A stretch of DNA of 45,705 bases from Gnetum montanum (GCA_015680685.1 MNCI01026259.1:422137-467841); one strand, 5' to 3'. Counted from the stretch's first letter, positions 24,101 to 35,771 are shown. Notes: generated from the sequence alone by a model not told the origin. Translations and numbers: made by a program.

Positions 24101-25658
24101 ATGTGTCTGTGCACTGAAAGTAGGGATTTCCCACCAACTATGAACTATTCCATTTTCCAAGCATCTATAATAGGCTTTGGTATAGTGTGTGGTCTACATA
24201 CCAAAGTCATCTTTGAGTTTCTCCATCACAGTGAGCCTCACCACTTGGCCTTTGATAAATACCTCTAGTGTTATTTAGGCTAAAGGCAAGAGCTGGTCAT
24301 TCTTAATTAGCCCATGATCATCCATCCCATACCTACAAGCATGTCATCCAAAAAGAAAAAAAACTAGTAAACCAAAATAACCTAAGAAAATCAAAAATAA
24401 ATGAAAAAACAAAAAAGAACTCAAATTTACACTTACCCATCCAAATTGTAGATTGTGCCAAAGTAATTTGTAACATTAAACAAAAAATTCCTAAAATACA
24501 TCAATGATGTCTATACAACTAGGAAGATTTGTAGTTTCAATAGTAAAAACTACAATTGTACAAGACAGTTTACACTTACACAAAAAATGACAAATTTGAA
24601 CTAAATTTTTTTTTCTAAGTCCTGGGGACTACATACACATCAAAATTTAACATCTAAGCTAAAGTTCTAGACCTAGAAAAAATTTACACAATAACCCAAA
24701 ACCATAACAAAATTTTCATAAGAAAACCAAAACTATAGAAAACAGATGTAGTAAATCACTGTAATAAAATATTAAATTTTTTTAAAATACTAGAATCAAT
24801 GCCAACCAAATACTAGAATCAATGCCAAACCCTCTCTAATAGCCTTTAGCATCCCTAGGGACTTGGGACATTATCTAAAAAAATATTTCTAAGTGTCAAC
24901 ATTACCTAGTTTTGAAGGGGTAAAACGATGAAAACACAAAATTTCACTATGTACTAGTTTATTAAAAAATTCATTAAAAATTAACTATGGACTGGAATTT
25001 AGTGATTCCATAGAAAATCAAATCATGAAACATTAAAAAAAAATCCATAACCTCAAAAACCAAAAATACCTAGCCATTTTCATGTTAAAAAATTGGAAAA
25101 GTGACTTTCAAATAGCAAAAAGCTAGAAAACCACTATACACTGGCTTATAGAAAAATTTGTAAAAATTAATTCTATGTCATAAAGTAGTGTTTTAACCAT
25201 TTTTGTATCATTAGACAATGCACTACAACCCTATGGCCTTGAAAATTGAAAAATCATAGCCATTTTCTTAATAAAAAAAATAGGAAAGAGGCATTTCTTT
25301 TTAGAAAAATAAGAAAAATTACATGAAACAAGGTTGAAGATGAATTTATAACTTAACCATGATAAATCTTAAAGCCAAAACAATGTTTTAGCCATTAAAA
25401 TGTAACCTAGATATAGTGTAGGATTTTCACAAAAATTAATGTCATGCTATACACAAGCATACATGACCTTAAACGTTTATGTTACAAGTAAGAAGTGCTA
25501 AATTCACAAAAGAAATGACTAGGAATGGCATACTTGGCAATCATGGAAGAAGATCCTTCCTCTAGTAGAGGCCATGGTAGATGAGAAAGTCCTTTTGCTA
25601 TAGTATCCACATCCTCCAAGGTTGGATTCTTACTTGTGGCTACCTTCCTCTTTGACAT
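21106..25658 (-). pseudogene. Eight-exon antisense gene of element C, unknown function, with stops
   Basis: Proposed exons (minus strand): 25658-25534, 24490-24437, 24332-24067, 23880-22825, 22686-22501, 22392-22270, 22103-21280, 21180-21106. They sum to 2709 bp, 902 codons plus stop, and the phases match at every junction. Donors include GTAAGT (exons 2, 3) and GTAAGA (exon 6); acceptors follow T-rich tracts (TTGTAG, TTTTAG). The exon 7 acceptor reads AA where AG is expected. The protein would start M-S-K-R-K, carry two W residues in H-S-W-W-E (exon 3), have a charged, probably coiled-coil stretch in exon 7 (about 21740-21800), and end in an acidic tail with P-P-P-P-P. About 30 in-frame stops are present and I found no frameshift. 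Exon 1 is shared with A and D, exon 3 with D. No family is recognised. Extra ORFs, some antisense, are known in Tat-lineage elements; whether this is one of those is untested. Confidence 0.65.
24491..25533 (-). other. Intron 1 of the element C antisense gene
   Basis: About 1.04 kb, AT-rich, with loosely repeated blocks (for example near 24930-24990 and 25120-25170, each with an ACTAGTTTATT / ACTGGCTTATA-like core followed by AAAAATTAA). No open frame of note. The same loose style is seen in the matching intervals of A (8880-9900) and D (39030-40643). Confidence 0.45.
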
Positions 25659-26264
25659 CTTGACTAATAATGCTAAATGTTCAAAATCTTCAAACTTAGA
25701 AAAACAACATTGCTCCTTGATGGAGAATGCCCAAGCAACGCTAAGGAATTAATGGGTGGAAGCTAGAATTTCTAAAGAAGCTCTCAACCTATGAACTACC
25801 TTGAGAAAATTGGTTTTGCAAAATGATTTTGGTAAAATCAACAAGTTAAAACCAATTCTACACATATGCACCCTTTTCCAAAATCCCTTACCTGATTCAC
25901 TCACTCAACTCATATTGAACTGAGATTGCAAGGGGGAAAAGTTTGAACCAGATTGGGTTGGTCAAAAGTGTAGAATAAAAAAAGCCATTGAGACTTGTGT
26001 GGGCCCCACTAGGTTCCTCCCAAGGAAAACATCCAAAATCCCTATACAATCGGATTCACAATCTATACCCACATCTATACTAGGGTTAAGCCTTGAAAAG
26101 ATGTCAAACGAGTTCCAAACCTCAATTAATGGTAAGACTTACCTTCTAGTAACCATTCATAATACATTTAAGCCTAAAAACATCCTATGTCAAAATTGGA
26201 AATCAAACATTAACACATTGTAAAAGCCAAACATTGAGAAAGCCAAAACCCCCTAAAAAAATTT
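25659..26264. other. Upstream flank of the antisense gene
   Basis: This is the interval where a promoter for the antisense gene would lie. I see no TATA box at a convincing place. The plus-strand ORF at 25999-26223 has no recognisable content. The hairpin array begins just beyond. Confidence 0.35.
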
Positions 26265-26481
26265 TCTATTTGGGTAACCATGCTAACCTAGAGTCCATCC
26301 ACACTAGCTAGCATGTTTCTAGGGGGTAAAACTTTCAAAAATTAATTAAGCCTAAAATCAATACCAAGATGATCAATCCATGCCCTAAACCCTAGCCAGA
26401 GCCTCTAGTAGCTAGAGAAGCTCATAAAACTCAACAAAATGTGTTAAAAATCACTTATCTTAAGTGAGCTATGCTAAGGTT

Positions 26482-26507
26482 GGGGGGGCGGGGGGGGGGG
26501 GGGGGGG
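26482..26507 (+). repeat. Poly-G tract within array C
   Basis: Seven G, one C and eighteen G in a row, in the middle of a hairpin unit. It is an extreme run in an AT-rich region. It could be real (G-quadruplex-forming) or a sequencing or assembly artefact. Confidence 0.8.
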
Positions 26508-26978
26508 AGTGTACCCCAACTATGCTGCCCAATGTACCCTCAGCATGGTTGGTAGGGGTTTAATCATCAATTGTCATAAATAGCCTCCAATGTTGAACCT
26601 TTTGACCTCTACACCCCTCCAAAGATACCAATCAATCCAAAATGTCAAGTAACCAACTAAAATCATGCAAAACTCGACTCCAAACTTGTAACCACACTAG
26701 GGAGGATCCCAATTATGTTGGCTAGTGTAGTCCTAGTTTGGGTGCTTGAAGTTTAATCATAAAGAACCAAGATTAATCTTTAGAACCACTCATCATAGCC
26801 TTTAGACCTCTCAAGATGCTCTAGTAGCCCTAGACCACAAAATGATAAGATAAAATAAGTCAAATCTCATCTTTATTACCCTAGCCACATTAGGGAAGCC
26901 TTCATCCATGCTAGCAACTATGGGTCCAACATGGATGTCCTATGAAAAATTTTTCTAAGGGTTTGTCCATCAATTGTT

Positions 26979-27134
26979 CTATGGATGTTCTAAGGGTTTG
27001 TTCATCAAATATCTTGAAAAGCCTTCATCAAACCCTCAAATATCTTGAAAACCCTTCATCAAATATGTTCATTCAAAATCTTTACCTATGGATGTTCTAA
27101 GGGTTTGTTCATCAAATATCTTGAAAAGCCTTCA
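26979..27134 (+). repeat. Local duplication, 107-bp period
   Basis: CTATGGATGTTCTAAGGGTT and the following ~30 bases occur at 26979 and again at 27086. Between the copies there is a further partial repeat of the ATATCTTGAAAA / CCTTCATCAAA pieces. It is a recent-looking local expansion inside the array. Confidence 0.75.
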
Positions 27135-28260
27135 GAGTGGCACACCATGACCCTTACACCTTCCAAGAGTCCCTAGTAAACCTAGTGCACCAAATAACAT
27201 GTTAAGATAAGTCAAATGTCATCACAACCACCTTAACTACATTAGGGAAGATTCCATCCATGCTCACTAGTGTAGTCCTAGCATGGACGCTCTATGGAAA
27301 ACCAAAAATAGCACAACAACCTAAAATAACATCTTAATACATTATCCTAATCCTAGAACCATGCTGGAGCCTTTAGGAATCACATAACCCTAGAAATAAA
27401 GTTAATAAATGGAAAAAAATCATCATACCTTGTCATCCATGCTAGGAATATGATAGCTAGCATAGCTTTAAGGGGTATGACCATGCTAAGACTCAAATAA
27501 TCCTCAACATTGATAATTACAAGCCCAAAACTTAACCATGAGTACTAGTAATCATGGGAGCTTGAAAAATTGGTTAATTTTCCTCTAAAACTTACCAATA
27601 AGCCAAAATCAAGTGTAACTATGTTGAAAGATGCTAGAGCCACACTAGCCAATGTGGTTGTAGTGTGGTTGGATCTCCAAAGAGGTTTTACTAGCATAAC
27701 CTTAATCAAATGGCCTTAAAACTTGACTGTGGAAGTATACAATCTCAAACCCCTAAACATAGCTGAAATTTGACCTTTTTTTAATTCATAAAAATATCAA
27801 TTTTAGTCTATCCATGCTTGGGCCACCTCCAACTATGTTGGACAGCATAGTTATGGGAGGTACTATTCTAAAATCTAGTTTGGGTTGTATATTTGGACTT
27901 TAAAATGTCCAGTTTCAACCCTCATCATCTTGCACTACCCTGTGAAGCTAATAGAACACTAATTTTGACTTTACGATGTAATAAACTCAATATTTTCAAG
28001 CACCTACACTAGGGTCGTTCTAGCTAATGTAGTCCCAGTGTGGATGGCAATTCCAAGTAGTATTTATGACTTCCAAAGGATGGAATCAACACCAGAATTG
28101 ACAAATCTTCATGCCATATCCACTATGATGACCATTAAAACCATCAAGACCTTGAAAATGGTCATAATAAACCTAGAAACCCATATTTCCATACTATCCA
28201 TGTTGGGCTTATCCCACTCATGCTAGTCAATGTGAGTCCAGTGTGGGTGCCCAAAGAAGC

Positions 28261-29100
28261 TGCAATTTTAACCTTATAAAATCTCACCAAGTGTCCAAAC
28301 TCCTTTGTCAATCTTGTGAAATCCTACCATGGCTCTCAAAGGCCTAACATTGGCAAAATATAACCCTAATTTATCAATGTTAACCATCTTTTACCAAATG
28401 TTTTCTACCCTGACTTGTTTGGCCTTGTTACATGGTATTTCAACCTTTTTAAACATTGTTATGCATTGTTGACCTTATTTTTTGATCTTTGGTTCCATTT
28501 GGTTTAATTTTCTTCATTTTAGCATCATTTAGCCCCATTCCACCAAAATTTTCTATCATTTGGTATTGGTTAACCTTGATTTAAATGACTTAGCATTAGT
28601 CCATGTTATTTGGGGCCTTGATATGACCTTGGTTGATCTTGTCTGATATCACTTGATGTGGTGTGACCACCATTTGATCACCATTTATTATTATTTGATC
28701 CAATTTTGCTATCATTTGGCCTTTATCTCATGCTAGTTGGTCTTTAGGATACCTTATTTGCTTAGACTTCTTTTTTATGACCTTTGTTGACCATGTTTTA
28801 GCCTTATTCAACATCATTTGATGATGCTTGAGCATTCATTTAGTCTTCATCTGGCTCCATTCTATCATCATTTGGCCTTCATTCGACCTTATATTGCATT
28901 ATTTTAAATTTTGTTTCACCTTACATGTTTAGCCTACCTCTAATAATATTTAGTAGCCTTTCTTAAATCCCATTTGACCATTGATGAAACTTTCTTTAAC
29001 TTATCCATGCATTAGCACTAGAGTAATTTACATTATTTTGGCATTATTTACTCATTCTATCACATAGGTGCTACTTAATGTGCTTATGGTCAATATGTAG
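28261..29100 (+). promoter_or_regulatory. Pyrimidine-rich spacer ending in a 3' splice-site-like sequence
   Basis: The plus strand is rich in TTTGACC, CATTTGG and TTGGCCTT words, the complement of the B spacer vocabulary. It ends TGCTTATGGTCAATATGTAG at 29081-29100, directly before the conserved pol start GATTGG. A and B have the same stretch with TATGCAA before GATTG, readable as a CAG acceptor changed by G-to-A. A spliced intron before RT is known in Ogre elements; here it would remove about 9 kb after the protease. No donor could be fixed. Confidence 0.45.
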
Positions 29101-32100
29101 GATTGGCATATGAATACTTGGGAGCAAATCAGTTTTGCTTTAAGCCTAAGAGGACCTAATGATGATGTTGAATGTGAAATTGACCTTAATTACTTATATC
29201 TTAAGCCTAAAATCCTCATTATCCACATAGCCTCTATACACCTCTTGAGTGGCTAGGAAACCTAGTTAAAACCCTTAACCTTGAGCCTGGCGACATTACT
29301 AAGGACTCTCTAATTGAGGCTCCTATCATGACACATAGAGGTAAGGAGAAAATGCTAAAAATAAGTTCCTCACTAGAACCTTAACAAGCTCAAGACATTA
29401 CCAAGGTCATCCAAGGAAACATTAAGGTCTTTGCCTAGTCATATGAAGATATGCAAGATCTTGACCCATGCCTAGTACATCATAACATCATACTTAATCC
29501 AAGTATCAAACTAGTTAAGTAAAAAGTTTGTAAGATGAGATCAAATTTGGCCCTAGCAATCTTCAATGAACTCACAGAGCTCTACCAAGCTAGTTTCATT
29601 CAATCTATTTATTATGTAGAATGGGTGTTCAACATAGTGGTAGTCTTTAAGAAAAATAAGAATATACATATTTGCATTGGTTTTCAAGACCTAAATAAGG
29701 AAACCATTAAAGATGATTTCCATTTGCATAGTATTGACCAACTTATCAATACTACAACTAGACATGCCTTGTTATCCTTAATGGATGAGTTATCAAGATA
29801 CAACCAAGTTAGGATTATCCTAGAACATCCACTTTATATAACCTTCATGATTCCTTGGGGAACCATTGTCTACACCATGATGCCCTTTGATCTAGAAAAT
29901 GTAGGAGACATATCAATGAGAAATGACGTATATCTTTAGTGACCATACACTAGGATTTATTAATGACTATGTGGATGATATAGCCATTGAATCCAAAATG
30001 GAAAATGAGCATGCACATGACCTTGACCTAGTGTTGAAATAATGTCTTAAGTACGAGCTGAGGATTAATCCCAAGAACTACATCTTCAGTGTCAAAACTA
30101 GTAAGATGCTTGGCTTTGTAGTATCTAAAGTAGCATACATGTTGATCCTAATAAGGTTAAAGCCATATCCAACTTGGTAATACCAACTAACTTGAAGGAG
30201 CTTTGGGTCATACAAGGTAGATTATAATTTATTCATAGGTTCATAACTAGGCTTACAGATAAGTAAAATCCATAAAACACTTGCTTAATAAATAAGTTCA
30301 ATATGAGTGAATGACTTGATGCCAATAAACCTTTGAAAACCTTAAGCAAGAGTTTGCACAACTACCTACAGTCTATCCCCCAAAAAAGGATAAACCTTTT
30401 TACATCTACCTTGCTATCTCTGACACATCCATTACCTCTCTACTCTATCAGAAATAGGATGATGGAGTGGAGTTACCTGTATACTACTTAAGCCATGCAT
30501 TAATTGCCTATGAGGCCCAATAAATTGAAGTGGAAAAGTTTTTTCTAGCAATAGCCTTTTCATTGAAGAAGTAGAGACACTACCTCTTCAAGAGCCAATT
30601 CAACATCATTTGCAAGGATAACATACTTAGAGCCATAATGACCAATATCTATGAAAGTAGTCATATAAACCATTGGAAAGCCATAACAATAGAGTTTGAC
30701 TTGCATTACATCTCTCAAGCCTTAATGAAAGTTCAAGCTATAGCTGCATAACATACCATTTCCTTGATAGAAGACAATGCAAGTATTGATCTTGAATTTC
30801 CCAATGATCATGTCAACATTGTTAGCAAAGTGCCTATGGGCTATGAGGCAACTATGCACTTTGATGGAGCTTCAACTGCCCATGGGGCCAATGTCAATGC
30901 CATCATAACATCACCTTCTAATGAAATCCAATCCTTCACCTACCATTTTGAATTCCCATGTAACAATAATGTGGTAAATTATGAAGAATTGATTAGAGGA
31001 ATGATGGTACCTCATGACCAAGGGATCAAATGCCTAATGATAAAAGGTGATGTAAAACTTATGGTTAACTAAGTAATTGAGGTTTATGCATGTAAAGCCA
31101 AACATTGGTAACCTTATTGTGACCTATGGAGGAAACTAATGCAATAATTTACAGATAGTGTTATCTAACATGTACCCTAGACTAAGAACACATTGGCCAA
31201 TGAAATTGCAACCTTAGCCCTAAGTGTAACACCATATATGTTTAGCAAGTTTTCTTCATTAATCATGAACTATGCTCTTCCTGTCATGTAGAATACTCAA
31301 GGTGATTCGATAGCCTCTGTCAACACCACTCCTTAAAAGGATTAGTATGATGATATCAAGATTTACGTAATGCATGATGAGTCTCCACAAGGCCTAACCA
31401 CTTCTCAAAAGAATGTTGTATGTAAGAGATCAAAATAATATATCATCATAGGTGATAACACATTATGTCAATGCTCTTATGATGACATATTATTAGTGTG
31501 CTTACGCAAAACTAAAGCCCTCATAGTCCTTGAGCAAGTTCATGAGAATGTATATGGGGAACATAAAGGACCTAGATCCATGGCTACTAAAATTAGGTGA
31601 CTGGGCAATTACTAGCCCTATATGGAAATTGACTACTTGAAAAAGGTCAGAACTTGTAACACATGTCAATGGCATAGTAACCTAATACATGTGCCACCAA
31701 TTGAGTTACACAATACACAAATAACTTGGTCATTTCAATGGTGGGGATTGGACATCATTAAACCTATAACATTGAAGTCTTCTTCAAGGCATAGCTTTAG
31801 CATAACTAGAACCATAAACTTCACAAAGTGGGTTGAAGCTATTACCCTAAGGTAAACAACATCTCAACAAGTCTATAGATTTATACTGGGTAACATGGTA
31901 GCTATTTTTGGCATACCTATGACCATATTCATAGATAATGGACCACAATTTAGTGGCCAAGAAACGTAAACCTTTTTTCAATACTTGGGCATCAAGCATT
32001 CCTTTTCATCACTGTACTACCCTTAAGCCAATGGACAAGCTAAAGCTAGCAACAAGGCAATCATAAACTTTCTAAAAAATATGCAAAATAACAGTAGACA

Positions 32101-32583
32101 CAAGTGGCATGAGTTGCTTGTCCATGTGCTTTGGGCCTATCAAACTACCTTTCAAATCGCAACTAGTGTAACCTTGTATAGCCTAGTTTATGGATCTGAA
32201 GCTATTTTTCCTCTTGAATTGTAGCTTCTGTCACTTAGAGTTGTCTTATCAAACTTCATCAATAATGAGCAAAATAAGAAGCTATGTACTATTGACTTGG
32301 ATTTAATGGAGGAGAACCAAATACAAACACTTGCTTATATCAAATGATTCTAGAGATGTAGAAAGAATAGCATCTTCATGAACTGAATAAATGGGAAATA
32401 AAGAAGGGAGACTTGGTCGTTGAGGCTATTCTTGAGCACGCGAATAATTTCTCAACCAACTAGGAGGGGCCTTTCTTGATTACAAAGGCCTATGGAAATG
32501 GAGCCTTTAGAATAGTAAACATTAATGGGAATAAGTTGGCCAATCCAATCAATCATTCCTATCTAAAGCCATAATACATCTAA
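29101..32583 (+). pseudogene. pol: Element C pol: RT, RNase H, second RNase H, integrase (decayed)
   Basis: An N-terminal linker (to about 29520) leads to RT. The RT shows E-W-V-F-N-I-V-V-V, F-Q-D-L-N, a D-E-L-S-R-Y-N-Q block, M-I-P-W-G-T and N-D-Y-V-D-D (near 29965, after a frameshift at about 29905). RNase H lies at about 30440-30750 (Y-Y-L-S-H-A-L; E-F-D-L-H-Y). The second RNase H at 30764-31130 has H-F-D-G-A-S and N-N-V-V-N-Y-E-E. Integrase has a zinc-binding end with C-N-T-C (31655), core W-G-L-D-I-I (31745) and I-D-N-G-P-Q-F-S (31935). Then comes A-N-G-Q-A-K-A-S-N-K, where K replaces the catalytic E. The C-terminal domain has E-G-P-F-L-I and G-N-G-A-F-R-I, ending at 32583. Stops throughout make it inactive. 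Confidence 0.85.
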
Positions 32584-33665
32584 ATCAAGTTTCTTTATAG
32601 ATACAAATCAACAAGTTGACATCAACAACCTTACAACTAATGACAAGTGAGCCTATATGACCTTTCTCTATCTCTCTCTCTATTTAGCTTAGTAAATGAA
32701 CTATAAAGCTTTATAATAATAGTGCTATGGTAACCTAGTTTGGTTGTTATCTCATGTGGCCTAGTTTGGTTGTTATCTCATGTGACCTTATGCACTATCA
32801 TGTAACAACATGATTTCTTTGTCTTGTTTTCTTATCCTCTTAGAGTTGTGCTTGTAAGGTGAAGCTTGAGATTCGTCACAAAGGTACAACTCATTGCAAT
32901 AGTGAGTTATCACATGACCTTGATGTGTGAGACTTGGATAGCTAGTCCTACCATGGCAAGAGTGCTTGTTTCACATCATAGCTATTACCCTTGATTATAC
33001 CCAACCCCGTAGCCTAATTATGATCATCCTTACCTTGAAGAATAATGATGACCTATGTTGGAAACTCATGTGCTGTGGCCATAAGATGTTTTCTTTATTA
33101 TGATTCACCATCAAGTTCATTGAATGCAACACATCTCATTGAATGGGAAAAACCAAATCAAACCCTACCTTGGTAATGAAACCCAATGAAGGTTTCAACA
33201 CAAAAAAATGGAAAAGGAAATTTCCAAGAAGCCAAATGGATGCTGAAGATCAAAAGATAACCTAATGGCATCAAAGATGCAGAGGGATGGGTCTAACAAC
33301 TAACGAAATCTTAGAGTGAGATGTTGGTTCCTCAAAACCATTATCAAGTAACCAACAATTTGAAGCACGAAGTATAGAGACTACAATAAGTAGTCAAAAC
33401 ATCATTTCCATAATCATCGCGATGATGTCAACATTTGAAACACATTGTTACTCTTATGAAAATTTCCTCATGAAAAAATATAACCTTTAACCTCTATCAT
33501 GTCATCATCACCTTATATCATCATCACAAGCACTCTTTAGCATGGTTCAATACTACAAAATCAAGCATGGAGAGGAAACATTGGTGATGGACTTGTAGTG
33601 GTGTTTTGTGTTCTTTGTAGATGTCTCTTGAGTTAATCCTCAAAACCTTAACAAATAGAAACCAA
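32584..33665 (+). other. 3' UTR of element C
   Basis: The sequence is non-coding between the pol stop and the 3' LTR and is shared with element A (1000-1894, reversed). No convincing polypurine tract stands directly before the LTR: the last bases are AACAAATAGAAACCAA, so the tract has decayed or lies further in. A 26-bp tandem pair is listed separately. Confidence 0.6.
32734..32785 (+). repeat. 26-bp tandem pair in the 3' UTR
   Basis: The unit CCTAGTTTGGTTGTTATCTC plus ATGTGG/A occurs twice head to tail with a single difference at the end. Confidence 0.85.
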
Positions 33666-35120
33666 TGAAACACCACCAATAAAATACATGTTGCTACCTT
33701 TTTAACCTTGTAACCTTCAACCCCACACTTGAGGCTAAATTTTCATTGTAAAATGTGAGGTTTGTAGTACATGATTTGCAATCTCACATACCATAGCTTT
33801 TTGGGGCTGAAAAATACCTCATAAGTTGTTGTAGCCTCACTTACCAAGTGGAAAAAGTCACCTCATGCCTATATTTTGGCTTGTAAAGGCTGAAAATGCC
33901 TTAGGAACCATCAAATTTTCCATTTTCATGGGTTTTTATGGACGTATATCCTCAACTACAATGGAGGCACCTACCCCTAGCACATGTGGTGTTGGATTTT
34001 AATTTTTCTAACAAAATAAATGTAGTTACCACAAAACCTAGCATGGATGTCTCAAGGCTAGAATTATAGTTGTGAGAGTTTCCACTTTTCATGAAGTTAA
34101 CATTGAAGTGGATGAAGGTTTCATTCTTCAAACAATCTTAGCGTTTCATCACTAATTTCACTGTAGACCATTGTTACAACAAGGCCAACATTGATGGGTG
34201 AAGGCAAGCATAGATACAAAAGTCTATTTACTATTTATGGTAACCATCATGGTTTTGGTACCTTGTGAGTATGAAAATTTACCATAAATGGAAACTACGT
34301 TGGAGATGAAGATCCGCTACACCTACACATGATTCCAATCTATTAGTAATAATGGTAGAAGTTTGTAGCCAAAAATTAGTAACCATGTAACCTATAAAAG
34401 CCAATTTCAAACACCTAGAAGAGGTTCTTTAGGTCTTTCTCTTTTGAATTCTAGCATTTCTTGGAGATTTTGGCAATTCTTAAGAGCTAGAACCATTGGC
34501 CATTTCAAACACTCATTATCATTGAGGATTATGTGAAGATTTTGGCACAACACCTAACTACTTGAGAAAAAATACTCTTAGCATGGTACCCATTATTCAA
34601 AAAAATCCACTCACACATCCTACTGCCCCCACCCCCCACACCATCCCCTCCCCTCCCTGGTCTCTATTACCAACACTATAGATTTTGGTAGAAAAAAATC
34701 AAGGATTTTTAGCTTTGGCAGTTAGAGAGTACTTGAATTGTAAAGCTAACCATAGCATGTAAATTACTGACTTTAGTAAGCTTAGAACTTCATCAAAGAA
34801 AATTCCTCTTGTGCACTCAAGTGCCACTTGTACACATCTCTAAACTTTTCATTTTCAATATTTTTATTATAAAAAAGTTTGGAATTCATTTGTTATGCAA
34901 GTCATTAGAGTTTCATTTTTACATTTATTTTTACACCAGATGTACAATATTTTTATCATTTTTTACATCCATTTATACTCTTCATGTCCTTGGGTGATTA
35001 ACAAGACCATTTAGGGCATCTTTGATCCTCTTTGTCAAAATCCCTTATGATCCAAGGTTAAAAATAATTCCATGCTTACAATTTTTAGTTTTCTAGTGAT
35101 CAAATTTTTTAGGTGCAACA
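33666..35120 (+). repeat. 3' LTR of element C
   Basis: TGAAACACCACC to GGTGCAACA, matching the 5' LTR along its length. It has a TATA box at 34393-34400 and a C-rich insert at about 34623-34660 that is absent from the 5' copy. ACAGG at 35121-35125 is the 3' target duplication. Confidence 0.85.
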
Positions 35121-35700
35121 ACAGGACAATGAAGATCATTAATGATAGCAAGGTAAAAATCAAGTCAAAACACAATGGAGTAAGGCTAAACTAGTTAAGA
35201 TGGAAAACATGGGATAAAACATGATCAATATGGGTTAATTAGGGTTGCATTTTGCTAGTTTTAGGCTTAGTGGGCCATGGTGGGAGGCTACAAGATTGAT
35301 TGGAAAGTTTTGACATTTGGAAAGGTCATTCTAAGGTTGTTTGAAGGTAGAAATTAGGCCTCTTTTGATAACTATGCTAGACCCACATTGGGACTACGTT
35401 GGCTAACATGGCTCTAACATGTCCTAGTGTGATTCCTACCAAAATATAGATTCCTACATCTGTTATGATAAATTTTTGGATTTTGATGATCCAAATTGAC
35501 AATGCAATGGATTAGGTATGAAGATTAACCAACTTTAGTATTAATTTGATCCTCTAGAAGAAAAAAATGCTAGCAAGAACTACCAACTATGTTGGGACTA
35601 TGTAAGCTAGTGTGGCCCCAGTGTAGCTCCATAGTAAAAATGGGTTCATGATGTCTCAAGGTTGAAATTTGTGTTTTATCAAATTTACAAGGTAGTCCAA
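35121..35700 (-). mobile_element. Element B, second part (resumes after element C)
   Basis: It continues the purine-word spacer of B, closely following A at 5690-5830 and 6160-6260 (same order of GTCAAAACA, ATGGGATAAAACATG, GCTAGTTTTAGG and AAGGTTGTTTGAAGG pieces). It runs into the first two hairpin units of the array (near 35370 and 35580). Resemblance ends near 35640-35700, where CG-containing non-repeat sequence starts. Confidence 0.65.
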
Positions 35701-35771
35701 GGAAGACCAGCACACTATCCTCCGATGCCTTAAATAAAACACTACAAATTCGTTCGGCACAGTGATCAGCC

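Larger units (their letters stand above)
26265..28260. repeat. Array C: degenerate ~190-bp repeats with inverted repeats
   Basis: Units start near 26274, 26465, 26690, 26880, 27232, 27430, 27612, 27806, 28002 and 28194; the place of one unit near 27060 is disturbed by a local duplication. Spacing is about 180-225 bp, mostly near 190. Arms use words shared with array A (CTACACTAGG, GCTAGTGTAGTC, ATGTTGGCTAG). A clear case is near 27820-27860, where CCTCCAACTATG faces CATAGTTATGGGAGG. There is no coding sequence; the ORF at 28038-28226 runs through two units. Confidence 0.65.
14649..35120 (+). mobile_element. Element C: 20.5-kb Tat/Ogre-like retrotransposon with both LTRs
   Basis: This is a complete layout of 20,472 bp: 5' LTR, decayed primer-binding site, gag, protease, an antisense spliced gene, a hairpin-repeat array, a pyrimidine-rich spacer, pol, 3' UTR and 3' LTR. 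It is inserted into element B, whose sequence continues on both sides, and is flanked by a decayed 5-bp duplication. The LTRs differ at roughly 13 of the first 100 positions, so the insertion is old. Size, domain order and the second RNase H fit the Tat lineage of plant Ty3/gypsy elements; giant size and a spliced region before RT are known from Ogre. All frames carry stops, so it is defective. Confidence 0.85.

Noticed and set aside
21106-25658. Stop-codon reassignment or readthrough in the antisense gene
   Set aside because: All three stop codons occur, they are spread evenly, sense genes in the same element carry stops too, and a sister copy has CAA at one of them. Decay is enough. Note that every stop can arise from CAA, CAG or CGA by C-to-T, so that fact alone proves nothing.
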